Notes: generated by a model not told the origin, from the letters alone. DNA of 9,611 nt from an uncultured Lachnospiraceae bacterium (GCA_910585855.1 CAJUGZ010000163.1:1-9611); one strand, 5' to 3'. Shown: positions 1 through 8,317, numbered from the stretch's first letter. Numbers and translations are program-made.

Positions 1-97
1 AGAAGTCTTAGAACTTCTTACTTTTTGGAAACCGGAACAGCAGTCTGCCTAGGGGGTTCACATCTAGCGTCCCCCTCTATCTGGCGTCCCCTCCCAA
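1..97 (-). repeat. Partial copy of dispersed intergenic element (runs off window start)
   Basis: Bases 1-44 match 9020-9063 at 38 of 44 positions by hand alignment. The tails also share a tandem motif that reads GGACGC(T/C)(A/G)GAT on the minus strand (here at about 61-72 and 79-89). Two small stems are visible: AGAAGT/ACTTCT at 1-6 and 13-18, and AGGGGG/CCCCCT at 51-56 and 71-76. It ends a few bases from the recG stop codon, just as the right-hand copy ends at the stop codon of the gene at 9122. Only one arm is in the window. Confidence 0.75.
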
Positions 98-101
98 AAA
101 C

Positions 102-2171
102 TCAAAGATTAATCCTAACCAACTGCTCCGTCACATACCCCTCCATATACTCCCTTAACTTCCCATTTTCCCCACTCTCCAAAAAAGGATCTTCCTCTAA
201 AATCATCCCCGCCGCCTCCGCTGCCTCCTTTAAAATTTTAGCATCCGTAAAAATATCCCCCATTTTAAATTCCATCACCCCACTTTGCCTGACTCCAAAA
301 AAATCCCCCGGTCCTCGAAGTTTTAAGTCTTCTCCTGCTATAAAAAATCCGTCATTCGACTGATTTAAAATTTCTAATCGCTTTTGTGTATCCTTATTTT
401 TTGACGCAGATACAAAAATACAATAAGACTGATGGATTCCCCGTCCCACTCGCCCCCGAAGCTGATGAAGCTGTGCCAGCCCAAACCGCTCTGCATTTTC
501 CACCATAATTACACTGGCATTAGGTACATTTACTCCAACTTCAACTACCGTAGTAGCCACCAATACCTGAATCTGATTTGCCGCAAACTGTTCCATAATT
601 GTATTTTTCTCTTTCGCTTTCATTCTCCCATGCAGATATGCAATCCGAACATCGGAAGACAAATTCTTTTGCAGCACCTGCGCATACCCAATCACATTTT
701 CTGCTTCAATCTGCTCATTTTCCTCTATCATCGGACAAATCACATAAATCTGCCTTCCCTTTTCCATCTCTTTTTCAATAAAACGATAAGCCTTCTGTCT
801 ATAACTGGTATCCACCACACAGTTTTTAATAGGAAGCCGATTTGCCGGAAGCTCGTCAATCACCGAAATATCCAAATCTCCATATAAAATAATTGCCAAT
901 GTACGGGGAATCGGTGTAGCGGACATTACTAATACATGAACAGCCGCCATTTCCTCCTTTGTTTTTCCTCCCTTTCCAGCCAATTCCTCCCTCTGTCTTA
1001 CTCCAAACCGATGCTGTTCATCTGTAATCACAAGTGCCAGTCTATCATAAACTACCTTTTCCTGAATCAAAGCATGTGTCCCTATTATAATATCTGCCTG
1101 ATGAGAAGCAATTTCTTCATATGCCGTCTTTTTCTCTTTTGCCGTCATCGATCCAATCAGCAAAATTACTCTTTTTTTCACCCCATACTTTGAAAATAAC
1201 TCTGTCATAGACTGGTAATGCTGTTTGGCAAGCACCTCTGTAGGCACCATAAGTGCGCCCTGATACCCATGACAAGCCGTTTCTAACAATGCCAAAACAG
1301 CAATAATCGTCTTTCCCGATCCTACATCCCCCTGTACTAATCGATTCATTGCCTGACTGCCCTGCAAATCCTTTTGTATCTCCTGCCAGACCTTCCTTTG
1401 CGCATTTGTAAGACAATAGGGCAAAGCAGCAATAAAATCCTCTGTTTCCGCAACCGGTTTCATAACAAAATGATTCTTTGTTCGAATATTTTCCTCTTTC
1501 AGCATCCGAAGTGCCAATACAAAAGTAAAAAACTCTTCAAATACAACCTGTCTTCTTGCATTTTTATAAGTTTCCATATCCTTTGGAAAATGAATCTGCT
1601 CTAATACAGACGAAAATGAATCCAGTTGATACGTCTTTCGAACTACTTCCGGCAAATACTCCTTTTCCATTCGCTTTCCCTCTAAAGCCTGTTTTACTGC
1701 CTTAATCACAGCATGATTAGAAAGCCCAGACGTCAAACCATAAATAGGCTGCATCACCTGAATCAGTGTTTCATACTGTCCCAATGTAAACATATTCGGA
1801 TGTTCCATTACCAAACGTCCATTCTTCTTTCTAATCCGCCCCCGAAACACATATCGGCTGCCGGGCAAAAGCGTTTTTACCAAAAAAGGCATATTATACC
1901 AAGTAAGAACCAAAACCCCAGATTCATCCCGAATCATGGTCGTAACAATCTGAAGATTTCCACTCTCTTTTTTCTCAGGTGTCCTTATCACCATCCCCTC
2001 CACCGCAGCAATTCCCTCCGAAACCATTCCAATCTTTACAGGCTCTTTAAAAATATCATAATTCCGTGGATAATACGTAAGTAGATCCTCTACTGTTTCA
2101 ACCCCAATTTTCGCATACAATTTTGCTGTCTTCGTTCCAATCCCCTTCAAAGAAGAAATAGGCGTTCCCAT
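102..2171 (-). CDS. recG: ATP-dependent DNA helicase RecG
   Basis: RecG is a monomeric superfamily 2 helicase that remodels stalled replication forks and branch-migrates Holliday junctions in the cytoplasm. The 689-aa protein has the usual family length. An N-terminal wedge/OB region (about 1-150) precedes the helicase core. Motifs seen are Walker A GDVGSGKT (281-288), DEQH box DEQHRFG (384-390), motif III SATPIPRT (417-424), LHGRM (about 513-517) and the motif VI stretch HQLRGRVGRG (569-578). The C-terminal GEDLKLRGPGDFFGVRQSG block (613-631) is typical of RecG. An in-frame ATG at 2207 would add 12 residues but has no ribosome site. The ATG at 2171 is preceded by GGAAGGAG (2181-2188) with 9-nt spacing, and the protein then begins MGTPISSLKGIG as expected, so I chose it. 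recG follows the asp23-fakA pair on the same strand but is separated by a terminator and a repeat-rich gap, so it probably has its own promoter, which I could not place. Confidence 0.97.
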   Translation of the reverse strand: MGTPISSLKGIGTKTAKLYAKIGVETVEDLLTYYPRNYDIFKEPVKIGMVSEGIAAVEGMVIRTPEKKESGNLQIVTTMIRDESGVLVLTWYNMPFLVKTLLPGSRYVFRGRIRKKNGRLVMEHPNMFTLGQYETLIQVMQPIYGLTSGLSNHAVIKAVKQALEGKRMEKEYLPEVVRKTYQLDSFSSVLEQIHFPKDMETYKNARRQVVFEEFFTFVLALRMLKEENIRTKNHFVMKPVAETEDFIAALPYCLTNAQRKVWQEIQKDLQGSQAMNRLVQGDVGSGKTIIAVLALLETACHGYQGALMVPTEVLAKQHYQSMTELFSKYGVKKRVILLIGSMTAKEKKTAYEEIASHQADIIIGTHALIQEKVVYDRLALVITDEQHRFGVRQREELAGKGGKTKEEMAAVHVLVMSATPIPRTLAIILYGDLDISVIDELPANRLPIKNCVVDTSYRQKAYRFIEKEMEKGRQIYVICPMIEENEQIEAENVIGYAQVLQKNLSSDVRIAYLHGRMKAKEKNTIMEQFAANQIQVLVATTVVEVGVNVPNASVIMVENAERFGLAQLHQLRGRVGRGIHQSYCIFVSASKNKDTQKRLEILNQSNDGFFIAGEDLKLRGPGDFFGVRQSGVMEFKMGDIFTDAKILKEAAEAAGMILEEDPFLESGENGKLREYMEGYVTEQLVRINL

Positions 2172-2210
2172 CTTATCACACTCCTTCCAATCCAAATCTC
2201 TTACCATTTG

Positions 2211-2366
2211 TTATCATTTTTTTAGTCTGGCGTACACAGCCGAATGACGTTCTATGCAGCTCATTATTCCCCCTCAGCACATCACACTACAGCAAACATC
2301 TTATTATTCATTACCATTTTTTCGGTCTGGAGTACACAGCCGAAAGCCAAATGGTGTTCTATGCAG
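2211..2366 (-). repeat. Two imperfect direct copies of a ~50-bp motif in the recG upstream region
   Basis: Copy 1 is at 2211-2259 and copy 2 at 2311-2366, about 100 bp apart. Both contain TTA(T/C)CATTTTTT, then GTCTGG(C/A)GTACACAGCCGAA, then GTTCTATGCAG. Copy 2 has about 7 extra bases in the middle (the AGCCAAATGG region). On the transcribed minus strand both lie in what would be the recG 5' leader. Copy 2 also supplies the left arm of the hairpin element at 2341-2488. Function unknown. Confidence 0.8.
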
Positions 2367-2488
2367 GGTCATCATTTTCCACCGGCACTTAGACGCTGTG
2401 TTGCTGTATTTTAGCGTCTTAGTATCCGCTATGAAAATAGGAAATGCTAACGCAAGCGGGCTCGGAATAGAATACCATTTGGCTTTCA
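2341..2488. repeat. Nested inverted repeat / MITE-like hairpin between fakA and recG
   Basis: The outer arms at 2341-2362 and 2467-2488 are complementary at 20 of 22 positions (core AGCCAAATGG / CCATTTGGCT). Inside, AGACGCT (2391-2397) and AGCGTCT (2413-2419) form a perfect 7-bp stem with a 15-nt loop. The ~148-bp unit could fold into one long, interrupted hairpin on either strand. No ORF of note lies inside. It could be a non-autonomous mobile element remnant or a structured leader; I cannot decide which. Confidence 0.75.
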
Positions 2489-2504
2489 GCGTCCCACATG
2501 AACG

Positions 2505-2533
2505 AAAAAAGGCAGCCTCCTGCTGCCATTTTT
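2505..2533 (-). terminator. Intrinsic terminator after fakA
   Basis: A perfect 6-bp GC-rich stem, GGCAGC/GCTGCC (2511-2516 and 2522-2527), encloses a 5-nt loop. It is flanked by AAAAAA on the left (2505-2510) and ATTTTT on the right. Read on the minus strand, it starts 11 bases after the fakA stop codon and ends in a run of six T. The symmetry means it could also act on plus-strand transcripts. Confidence 0.9.
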
Positions 2534-2544
2534 CTCCCAACCAA

Positions 2545-4224
2545 TTATTCCACAGATATAATATAATAATAAATCGGCTGCCCCCCAGCCTGCAGCTCCA
2601 CCTCACACCCAGAATAAACCTTTCTCACTTTCTCTGCCAACTTCTCTGCCACATCCTGTGCAATATCTGCTCCATAATAAATACTAATCAGCTCCGCATC
2701 CTCTTCCATCATTCCTGCAATCATCTCCAAAGCAACTGATTCCACTTCCTTTCCAACAGAAAGAATCGTATGATCTCCAAGCCCCATAATATCATTTTCT
2801 TTAATCTCTTTATCATCAATCACTGTATTTCGAACCGCATAAGTCACCTGACCTGTTTTTACACGTTTCATCTCTTTTATCATAGATTCCAAATTCTCTT
2901 CCGGTGTCTTATCTGTCATATAATTGATAACAGCCGTAATTCCCTGCGGTATCGTCTTAGAAGGAACTACCAAAATCTTTTTATCTTCTACCAGATAAGT
3001 TGCCTGCTGTGCTGCAAGAATAATATTAGAATTATTTGGTAAAATAAATACCGTATCTGCATTAACCTTAGCAATCGCTTCTATCATATCTTCCGTACTA
3101 GGATTCATCGTCTGTCCGCCCGGAATCAAATAATCCACTCCAAGCCCCTGAAAGATCGCATCTAACCCCTCTCCCACTGACACCGCAATAAATCCGACTG
3201 CCTTTCTAGGCTCTGCCGTATTTTGTTTCTCCTGCACAGTCTTTATCTGTTCTTTTTGCTTTTTATTAGCATCCTTAATCAGTTTCTCTTGATGTTCTTC
3301 TCTCATATTATCGATCTTTATCTTACTAAGTGCCCCATAGGACAATGCCTTTTCAATCGCCTGCCCGGGATGATTGGTATGCACATGCACCTTTACCACT
3401 TCATCATCCGAAACAACGACAACACAATCTCCAATCGAACTAAAAAATCCTTTTAACTCCTGTTCCTTTGCCGAAGTAAACTCCTGTTCTGCCATAAGAA
3501 TAAATTCTGTACAATACCCAAATGTAATCTCAGTTTCTTCCGATTTCTGAATCCGTACTTCAGCTTGACTATCCGTCTTTTCTTCCAGCGAAAAGTCCAC
3601 TTCTTTGCCTAAGAACGCATCCTGCATCCCCTTTAAAACCTGCATCAGTCCCTGCCCGCCAGAATCTACCACCCCTGCCTGTTTCAGCACAGGAAGCATC
3701 TCCGGTGTTCTTGCCAATACTTCATCCCCATTTGCCAAAATCTGTTCCATAAACTCTGCCAAATCCGGCGTCACATCCGCAATCTCTGCTGCCTTCTCTG
3801 AAATTCCCCTCGCTACTGAAAGAATCGTCCCTTCCTTTGGCTTCATAACTGCTTTATAAGCCGTTTCCGTAGCCCGGGTCAAAGCTTCTGCCAAAACAAC
3901 AGAATCTAACACATCCTCCTGTGTTTTAATTACCTTTGTAAATCCTCTAAACAACTGAGAAAGAATAACTCCCGAATTTCCTCTTGCCCCCCGCAGAGAA
4001 CCAGAAGAAATTGCTTTTGCCAAAGTTTCAAATGTCACGGTTTCCAAAGCGTCCACTTCTTTGGCAGCCGCCATAATTGTAAGCGTCATATTTGTACCAG
4101 TATCTCCGTCCGGCACAGGAAATACATTTAATTCATTAATCCATTCTTTTTTTGCTTCCAGATTCTTAGCACCTGCCAAAAACATCTTCTGGAGCATTTT
4201 TGCATCTATCGTAGTAACTGACAC
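2545..4224 (-). CDS. fakA: DhaL-domain protein YloV/FakA family, probable fatty acid kinase catalytic subunit
   Basis: FakA-type kinases phosphorylate fatty acids presented by a FakB (DegV-family) binding protein, feeding exogenous fatty acids into phospholipid synthesis. The 559-aa protein matches the family length. An N-terminal DhaL kinase domain carries NVFPVPDGDTGTNM (33-46), where the aspartates bind Mg-ATP, then GARGNSGVILSQ (79-90) and DSGGQG (187-192). A middle domain has YCTEF (237-241) and HVHTNHPG (280-287). Cys238, His280 and His282 appear to match residues I recall as important in S. aureus FakA. A lysine/glutamine-rich linker (about 312-340) leads to a DegV-like C-terminal domain with PGGQTMNPSTEDM (368-380) and LPNNSNI (395-401). 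The start is GTG, with AGGAGG 8 nt upstream. asp23 lies 22 bp upstream, so the two are probably co-transcribed. No FakB gene is in the window, so the substrate is inferred from the family. Confidence 0.93.
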   Translation of the reverse strand: MSVTTIDAKMLQKMFLAGAKNLEAKKEWINELNVFPVPDGDTGTNMTLTIMAAAKEVDALETVTFETLAKAISSGSLRGARGNSGVILSQLFRGFTKVIKTQEDVLDSVVLAEALTRATETAYKAVMKPKEGTILSVARGISEKAAEIADVTPDLAEFMEQILANGDEVLARTPEMLPVLKQAGVVDSGGQGLMQVLKGMQDAFLGKEVDFSLEEKTDSQAEVRIQKSEETEITFGYCTEFILMAEQEFTSAKEQELKGFFSSIGDCVVVVSDDEVVKVHVHTNHPGQAIEKALSYGALSKIKIDNMREEHQEKLIKDANKKQKEQIKTVQEKQNTAEPRKAVGFIAVSVGEGLDAIFQGLGVDYLIPGGQTMNPSTEDMIEAIAKVNADTVFILPNNSNIILAAQQATYLVEDKKILVVPSKTIPQGITAVINYMTDKTPEENLESMIKEMKRVKTGQVTYAVRNTVIDDKEIKENDIMGLGDHTILSVGKEVESVALEMIAGMMEEDAELISIYYGADIAQDVAEKLAEKVRKVYSGCEVELQAGGQPIYYYIISVE

Positions 4225-4246
4225 AATAAGTTCCTCCTATATTCAC

Positions 4247-4603
4247 CTAATCAATAACACGGACACCTTCCACAAAAATATTGATCTTCTCTACTTCCAT
4301 TCCGGTGAATTCTTCTACTTTATATTTTACATTATGAATCAAATTATCCGCAACGGCAGATATACTTACACCATATACTACAATCACATGAAAATCAATC
4401 GCAATCTTATTCTCCCGCAGTGTCACAGTAATTCCCTGTGTTAGATTATCTCCCAATAAAAGCCTGACAAACCCGTCTTTCATACTGACAGAAGCCATTC
4501 CAACAATACCAAAACATTCCACTGCCAATGTTCCGGCATATTTCGCTATAACACCTAAATCAATCGTAATTTCTCCTAGCTGAGTGCTCATACGACCTTT
4601 CAT
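4247..4603 (-). CDS. Asp23/Gls24 family envelope stress response protein (YloU-like)
   Basis: A 118-aa small protein of the Asp23/Gls24 (DUF322) family. In other Firmicutes these proteins are cytoplasmic or membrane-associated and linked to envelope stress; the exact biochemical role is not settled. The family pattern is clear: GEITIDLGVIAKYAGTLAVE near the N-terminus, a central VTLRENKIAIDFHVIVVYGVSI strand region, and a closing amphipathic helix and strand (VKYKVEEFTGMEVEKINIFVEGV). No signal peptide or membrane span is seen. The start ATG at 4603 has GGAGG with 7-nt spacing; the internal ATG at 4591 is less likely. Its position directly before fakA matches the yloU-yloV arrangement of Bacillus and many Clostridia. 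I infer the same operon. In Bacillus the divergent gene upstream is rpmB; here the CRISPR locus occupies that side and no rpmB is visible. Confidence 0.93.
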   Translation of the reverse strand: MKGRMSTQLGEITIDLGVIAKYAGTLAVECFGIVGMASVSMKDGFVRLLLGDNLTQGITVTLRENKIAIDFHVIVVYGVSISAVADNLIHNVKYKVEEFTGMEVEKINIFVEGVRVID

Positions 4604-4646
4604 ACGAATACCTCCAATTCTTAACCCAATCCACTATTCTGTTTTC

Positions 4647-4675
4647 ATTATAACCGCTTTTCTCAAAAAAAGAAA
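4647..4675 (-). promoter_or_regulatory. Candidate sigma-A promoter for asp23-fakA
   Basis: On the minus strand a perfect -10 hexamer TATAAT occupies 4652-4647, about 44 nt upstream of the asp23 start codon. The hexamer 17 nt further up is TTTCTT, a poor -35. The T-rich tract there may compensate. The position suits a short 5' leader for the operon. Confidence 0.5.
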
Positions 4676-4830
4676 CAATATTTTATAATTTCTTCAATAA
4701 AGTCTTTTGAAATTTGATAGTGGATTGATGTTGTAGGATTTTCCAAATAAGGAACAACAGATTTAAAAACGGCAGACAACCTAATCCTTTCCTTTTTCCC
4801 TTTACCTGCAAATTCATAGAACAATTAGAA

Positions 4831-4880
4831 AGGCTTCTGTGAAAACACTTAAAATTTTTTGTATATCCTGCTTCCATGCA
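4831..4880 (+). repeat. Fragment of the dispersed intergenic element at the trailer end of the array
   Basis: It aligns with 8824-8872 in the same orientation. The best block, 4854-4880 versus 8846-8872, matches at 26 of 27 positions and ends in ATCCTGCTTCCATGCA. The upstream part (AGGCTTCT...AAAAC) aligns with small indels. Homology stops at the point where the CRISPR repeat remnant begins, so the element appears cut at the array boundary. The hairpin seen in the right copy is broken here by substitutions. Confidence 0.75.
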
Positions 4881-4894
4881 AGATATTCTTTACT
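4859..4894 (-). repeat. Decayed CRISPR repeat outside the array, in phase
   Basis: The last 11 bases (TATTCTTTACT, 4884-4894) equal the right end of the CRISPR repeat and lie exactly 66 bp, one period, before the end of the terminal repeat at 4960. The rest of the 36-bp slot no longer resembles the repeat and overlaps the dispersed-element fragment. The 30 bp between it and the terminal repeat (4895-4924) would be a former spacer. Confidence 0.65.
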
Positions 4895-4924
4895 TTATTG
4901 CAAGGATTTTTGCGACATTCCAAA

Positions 4925-7900
4925 ATTTTAATGCCCTCTATTTTCGGGCTATTCTTTACTTTTATTCTCTTTTTCGGATCTAATCAGAGAGTTTCAATAC
5001 CCTCTATTTTCGGGCTATTCTTTACTGGGAGGTGGTAGCAATGATTACGATTAAGCGTTTCAATACCCTCTATTTTCGGGCTATTCTTTACTACTACTGC
5101 CTGTTTTTTCGTTTTCTTCAGAGTTTCAATACCCTCTATTTTCGGGCTATTCTTTACTTGAGCAACGCTTTGTTTATGCTGTACTTAAGTTTCAATACCC
5201 TCTATTTTCGGGCTATTCTTTACTCGACAACGGTGTACAATTCATCCACCTGAAGTTTCAATACCCTCTATTTTCGGGCTATTCTTTACTCCGAAAAATA
5301 ATAAAATGCTCAATGTATGAGTTTCAATACCCTCTATTTTCGGGCTATTCTTTACTTATGTTAAAAAAATATGTAAATTTAGAAGTGTTTCAATACCCTC
5401 TATTTTCGGGCTATTCTTTACTTAAAAAAGAAAGGATGTAATTTTGAAATGGGTTTCAATACCCTCTATTTTCGGGCTATTCTTTACTGCAGTACATAGG
5501 CGTTAAGGATAAGAACGGGTTTCAATACCCTCTATTTTCGGGCTATTCTTTACTAGCGAGCCGCTGCGAGGCATTGCCTCGGCAGTTTCAATACCCTCTA
5601 TTTTCGGGCTATTCTTTACTAAGTAATTACACAGGGAACAAGCGAACTGTGTTTCAATACCCTCTATTTTCGGGCTATTCTTTACTCATATGGGCAAACT
5701 GGTGGGATTCCATTGGGTTTCAATACCCTCTATTTTCGGGCTATTCTTTACTTCATTAAAAGAAGCATTTGAATCATGGGGGGTTTCAATACCCTCTATT
5801 TTCGGGCTATTCTTTACTCCGGGCATCAAATTCCCGGTGGTAAAGTCCGTTTCAATACCCTCTATTTTCGGGCTATTCTTTACTATTTCAGTCGAGAGAT
5901 TCATAGATGCAGAAGTTTCAATACCCTCTATTTTCGGGCTATTCTTTACTTTTTATAAGTTCAATAACAGGATTGGGTGGTTTCAATACCCTCTATTTTC
6001 GGGCTATTCTTTACTTAAAAAATATGCTGAAAAATTATTTGAAGAGTTTCAATACCCTCTATTTTCGGGCTATTCTTTACTTCATGGTGCTATATGAGTA
6101 AAGAAGAATACGTTTCAATACCCTCTATTTTCGGGCTATTCTTTACTTCACGGCTTCTTTACATTCTAAATCTTTGAGTTTCAATACCCTCTATTTTCGG
6201 GCTATTCTTTACTTTAAGAGTAAATTTAGAGAAAGGGGGTTTAGTTTCAATACCCTCTATTTTCGGGCTATTCTTTACTGGTAGGGGATTATCAAATTGT
6301 TTATAAAAAGTTTCAATACCCTCTATTTTCGGGCTATTCTTTACTTGTAAATAGTTTAATACACCCCTCGACTACGTTTCAATACCCTCTATTTTCGGGC
6401 TATTCTTTACTGCATAGTACCGGTTTGCGTGGGTATCCCCTGTTTCAATACCCTCTATTTTCGGGCTATTCTTTACTGATTGGAGGAAGATAAAAATATG
6501 AAGTATAGTTTCAATACCCTCTATTTTCGGGCTATTCTTTACTTTTATCACTACTTCAAAAATTCAAGCCCAAGTTTCAATACCCTCTATTTTCGGGCTA
6601 TTCTTTACTCTCAAAGTCTAATTCTAAACTCCCTAAAGTGTTTCAATACCCTCTATTTTCGGGCTATTCTTTACTACATATCTATTGTTGATAGATTTAT
6701 TGCAGTTTCAATACCCTCTATTTTCGGGCTATTCTTTACTCATTGGCAGACCTCCAAAATACAAAAATGTGTTTCAATACCCTCTATTTTCGGGCTATTC
6801 TTTACTTTGGCAGAGGAATTTGTAATTTCTCAGTTGGTTTCAATACCCTCTATTTTCGGGCTATTCTTTACTTAATGAAGTCCGTGATTTGTCGACAAAT
6901 ATGTTTCAATACCCTCTATTTTCGGGCTATTCTTTACTTCGGGAAGTTACAGATCGCATATGCTGGCAGTTTCAATACCCTCTATTTTCGGGCTATTCTT
7001 TACTAAAAAAGAATTTTGGTTAAATATCATTGAGTTTCAATACCCTCTATTTTCGGGCTATTCTTTACTTCCTCTCTGCTCTTGTCAAAGGCTTCTCTGT
7101 TTCAATACCCTCTATTTTCGGGCTATTCTTTACTATCAAAAATAGCCGATCAAGCTGGAATTACGTTTCAATACCCTCTATTTTCGGGCTATTCTTTACT
7201 CAAAATGTGCCGCAGAACGCACCACAATCTGTTTCAATACCCTCTATTTTCGGGCTATTCTTTACTAAAAAATTTTTTAAGGTGGAAGAGAGTGGGTTTC
7301 AATACCCTCTATTTTCGGGCTATTCTTTACTAGTTGGAACGCTATCGACATCACAAATTTAGTTTCAATACCCTCTATTTTCGGGCTATTCTTTACTACA
7401 AACACTTCACAGCAAGTGCTTAATTATGTTTCAATACCCTCTATTTTCGGGCTATTCTTTACTATATGCTTGGTAATAGGAAATCTATTTACAGTTTCAA
7501 TACCCTCTATTTTCGGGCTATTCTTTACTACTTAGGAGGGTGTTTGTGTGTAAGAAGTGTTTCAATACCCTCTATTTTCGGGCTATTCTTTACTCCGTAG
7601 CATCAAAGCAAGCATCGGATTTGGTTTCAATACCCTCTATTTTCGGGCTATTCTTTACTGGAGCATAAGGAAGGGAGGAATTAACGTGGGTTTCAATACC
7701 CTCTATTTTCGGGCTATTCTTTACTGTTTGGGTTTCCGCCTATAACATCAATCATGTTTCAATACCCTCTATTTTCGGGCTATTCTTTACTAAACGACAA
7801 ATCCAGTGAAAGCAAGTTTCTGTTTCAATACCCTCTATTTTCGGGCTATTCTTTACTAGACGAAGGGGCAGCAGAAGAAAATATAAGTTTCAATACCCTC

Positions 7901-8317
7901 TATTTTCGGGCTATTCTTTACTGAAAGGAATTTTAAATATCATCAACACAATGTTTCAATACCCTCTATTTTCGGGCTATTCTTTACTGGATGGGATGTT
8001 TTATGATACTTGGAATAGGTTTCAATACCCTCTATTTTCGGGCTATTCTTTACTAAATCGGGACGTGTCAGGGATTCGCTTATGTTTCAATACCCTCTAT
8101 TTTCGGGCTATTCTTTACTGCGTGACATCACCCGCCGCCTACTCTCCGCGTTTCAATACCCTCTATTTTCGGGCTATTCTTTACTGCCGGACATTGTTTT
8201 CATGGTCGAATGAAAGTTTCAATACCCTCTATTTTCGGGCTATTCTTTACTTGGTGGTAGTGCGAACAATACTCACATTGGGTTTCAATACCCTCTATTT
8301 TCGGGCTATTCTTTACT
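4925..8317 (-). CRISPR. CRISPR array, 52 repeats and 51 spacers, repeat of type VI-A (Cas13a) appearance
   Basis: A 36-bp repeat recurs every 65 or 66 bp; on the plus strand it starts GTTTCAATAC and ends TTCTTTACT. I counted 52 copies and 51 spacers: 42 of 30 bp and 9 of 29 bp. All copies are identical except the leftmost (4925-4960), which differs at three positions near its left end (A1, T5, G9). A degenerate left end, an intact right end and an AT-rich leader with a promoter on the right all indicate minus-strand transcription. In that sense the repeat ends ATTGAAAC and folds as AATA(G)CCC / GGGTATT with a bulged G and 9-nt loop. The AGCCCGA...TAGAGGG core closely resembles the Lachnospiraceae Cas13a repeats I remember (for example Clostridium aminophilum). 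Regular ~30-bp spacers with 36-bp repeats fit class 2. Type III-A is a weaker alternative because its spacers are usually longer and more variable. No cas gene is in the window. Repeat and period keep the plus frames open, creating many false ORFs here. Confidence 0.98.

Larger units (their letters stand above)
4604..4924. other. Intergenic region between asp23 and the CRISPR array
   Basis: About 320 bp without a convincing gene. It holds the asp23 ribosome site and a candidate promoter near 4650, a non-descript AT-rich stretch (about 4680-4830), a fragment of the dispersed element (4831-4880) and a decayed CRISPR repeat (4859-4894). The minus-strand frame at 4683-4877 lacks a ribosome site, has unusual composition and overlaps the element fragment, so I do not call it a gene. 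Confidence 0.7.

Noticed and set aside
2172..2207. Longer recG start at 2207 (12 extra residues)
   Set aside because: No ribosome site precedes it, whereas the ATG at 2171 has GGAAGGAG at good spacing and gives the expected N-terminus.
4735..4770. Weak GTTG/CAAC and TTCC/GGAA pairing upstream of asp23
   Set aside because: Short, bulged stems in AT-rich DNA; indistinguishable from chance.
4683..4877. 64-aa minus-strand ORF beginning MEAGYTKN
   Set aside because: It has no ribosome site, its start lies in the dispersed-element fragment, and the matching frame in the right-hand copy is broken.
4925..8317. Type V-A (Cas12a) assignment because the plus-strand repeat starts GTTTCAA
   Set aside because: The Cas12a TCTAC...GTAGAT 3' stem is absent, and the degenerate left end plus right-hand leader show transcription on the opposite strand.
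4925..8317. Type III-A assignment because of the CCC-GAAA-GGG-like stem
   Set aside because: Not fully excluded, but 29-30 bp spacers of nearly constant length are short for type III, and the repeat core is closer to Cas13a repeats.
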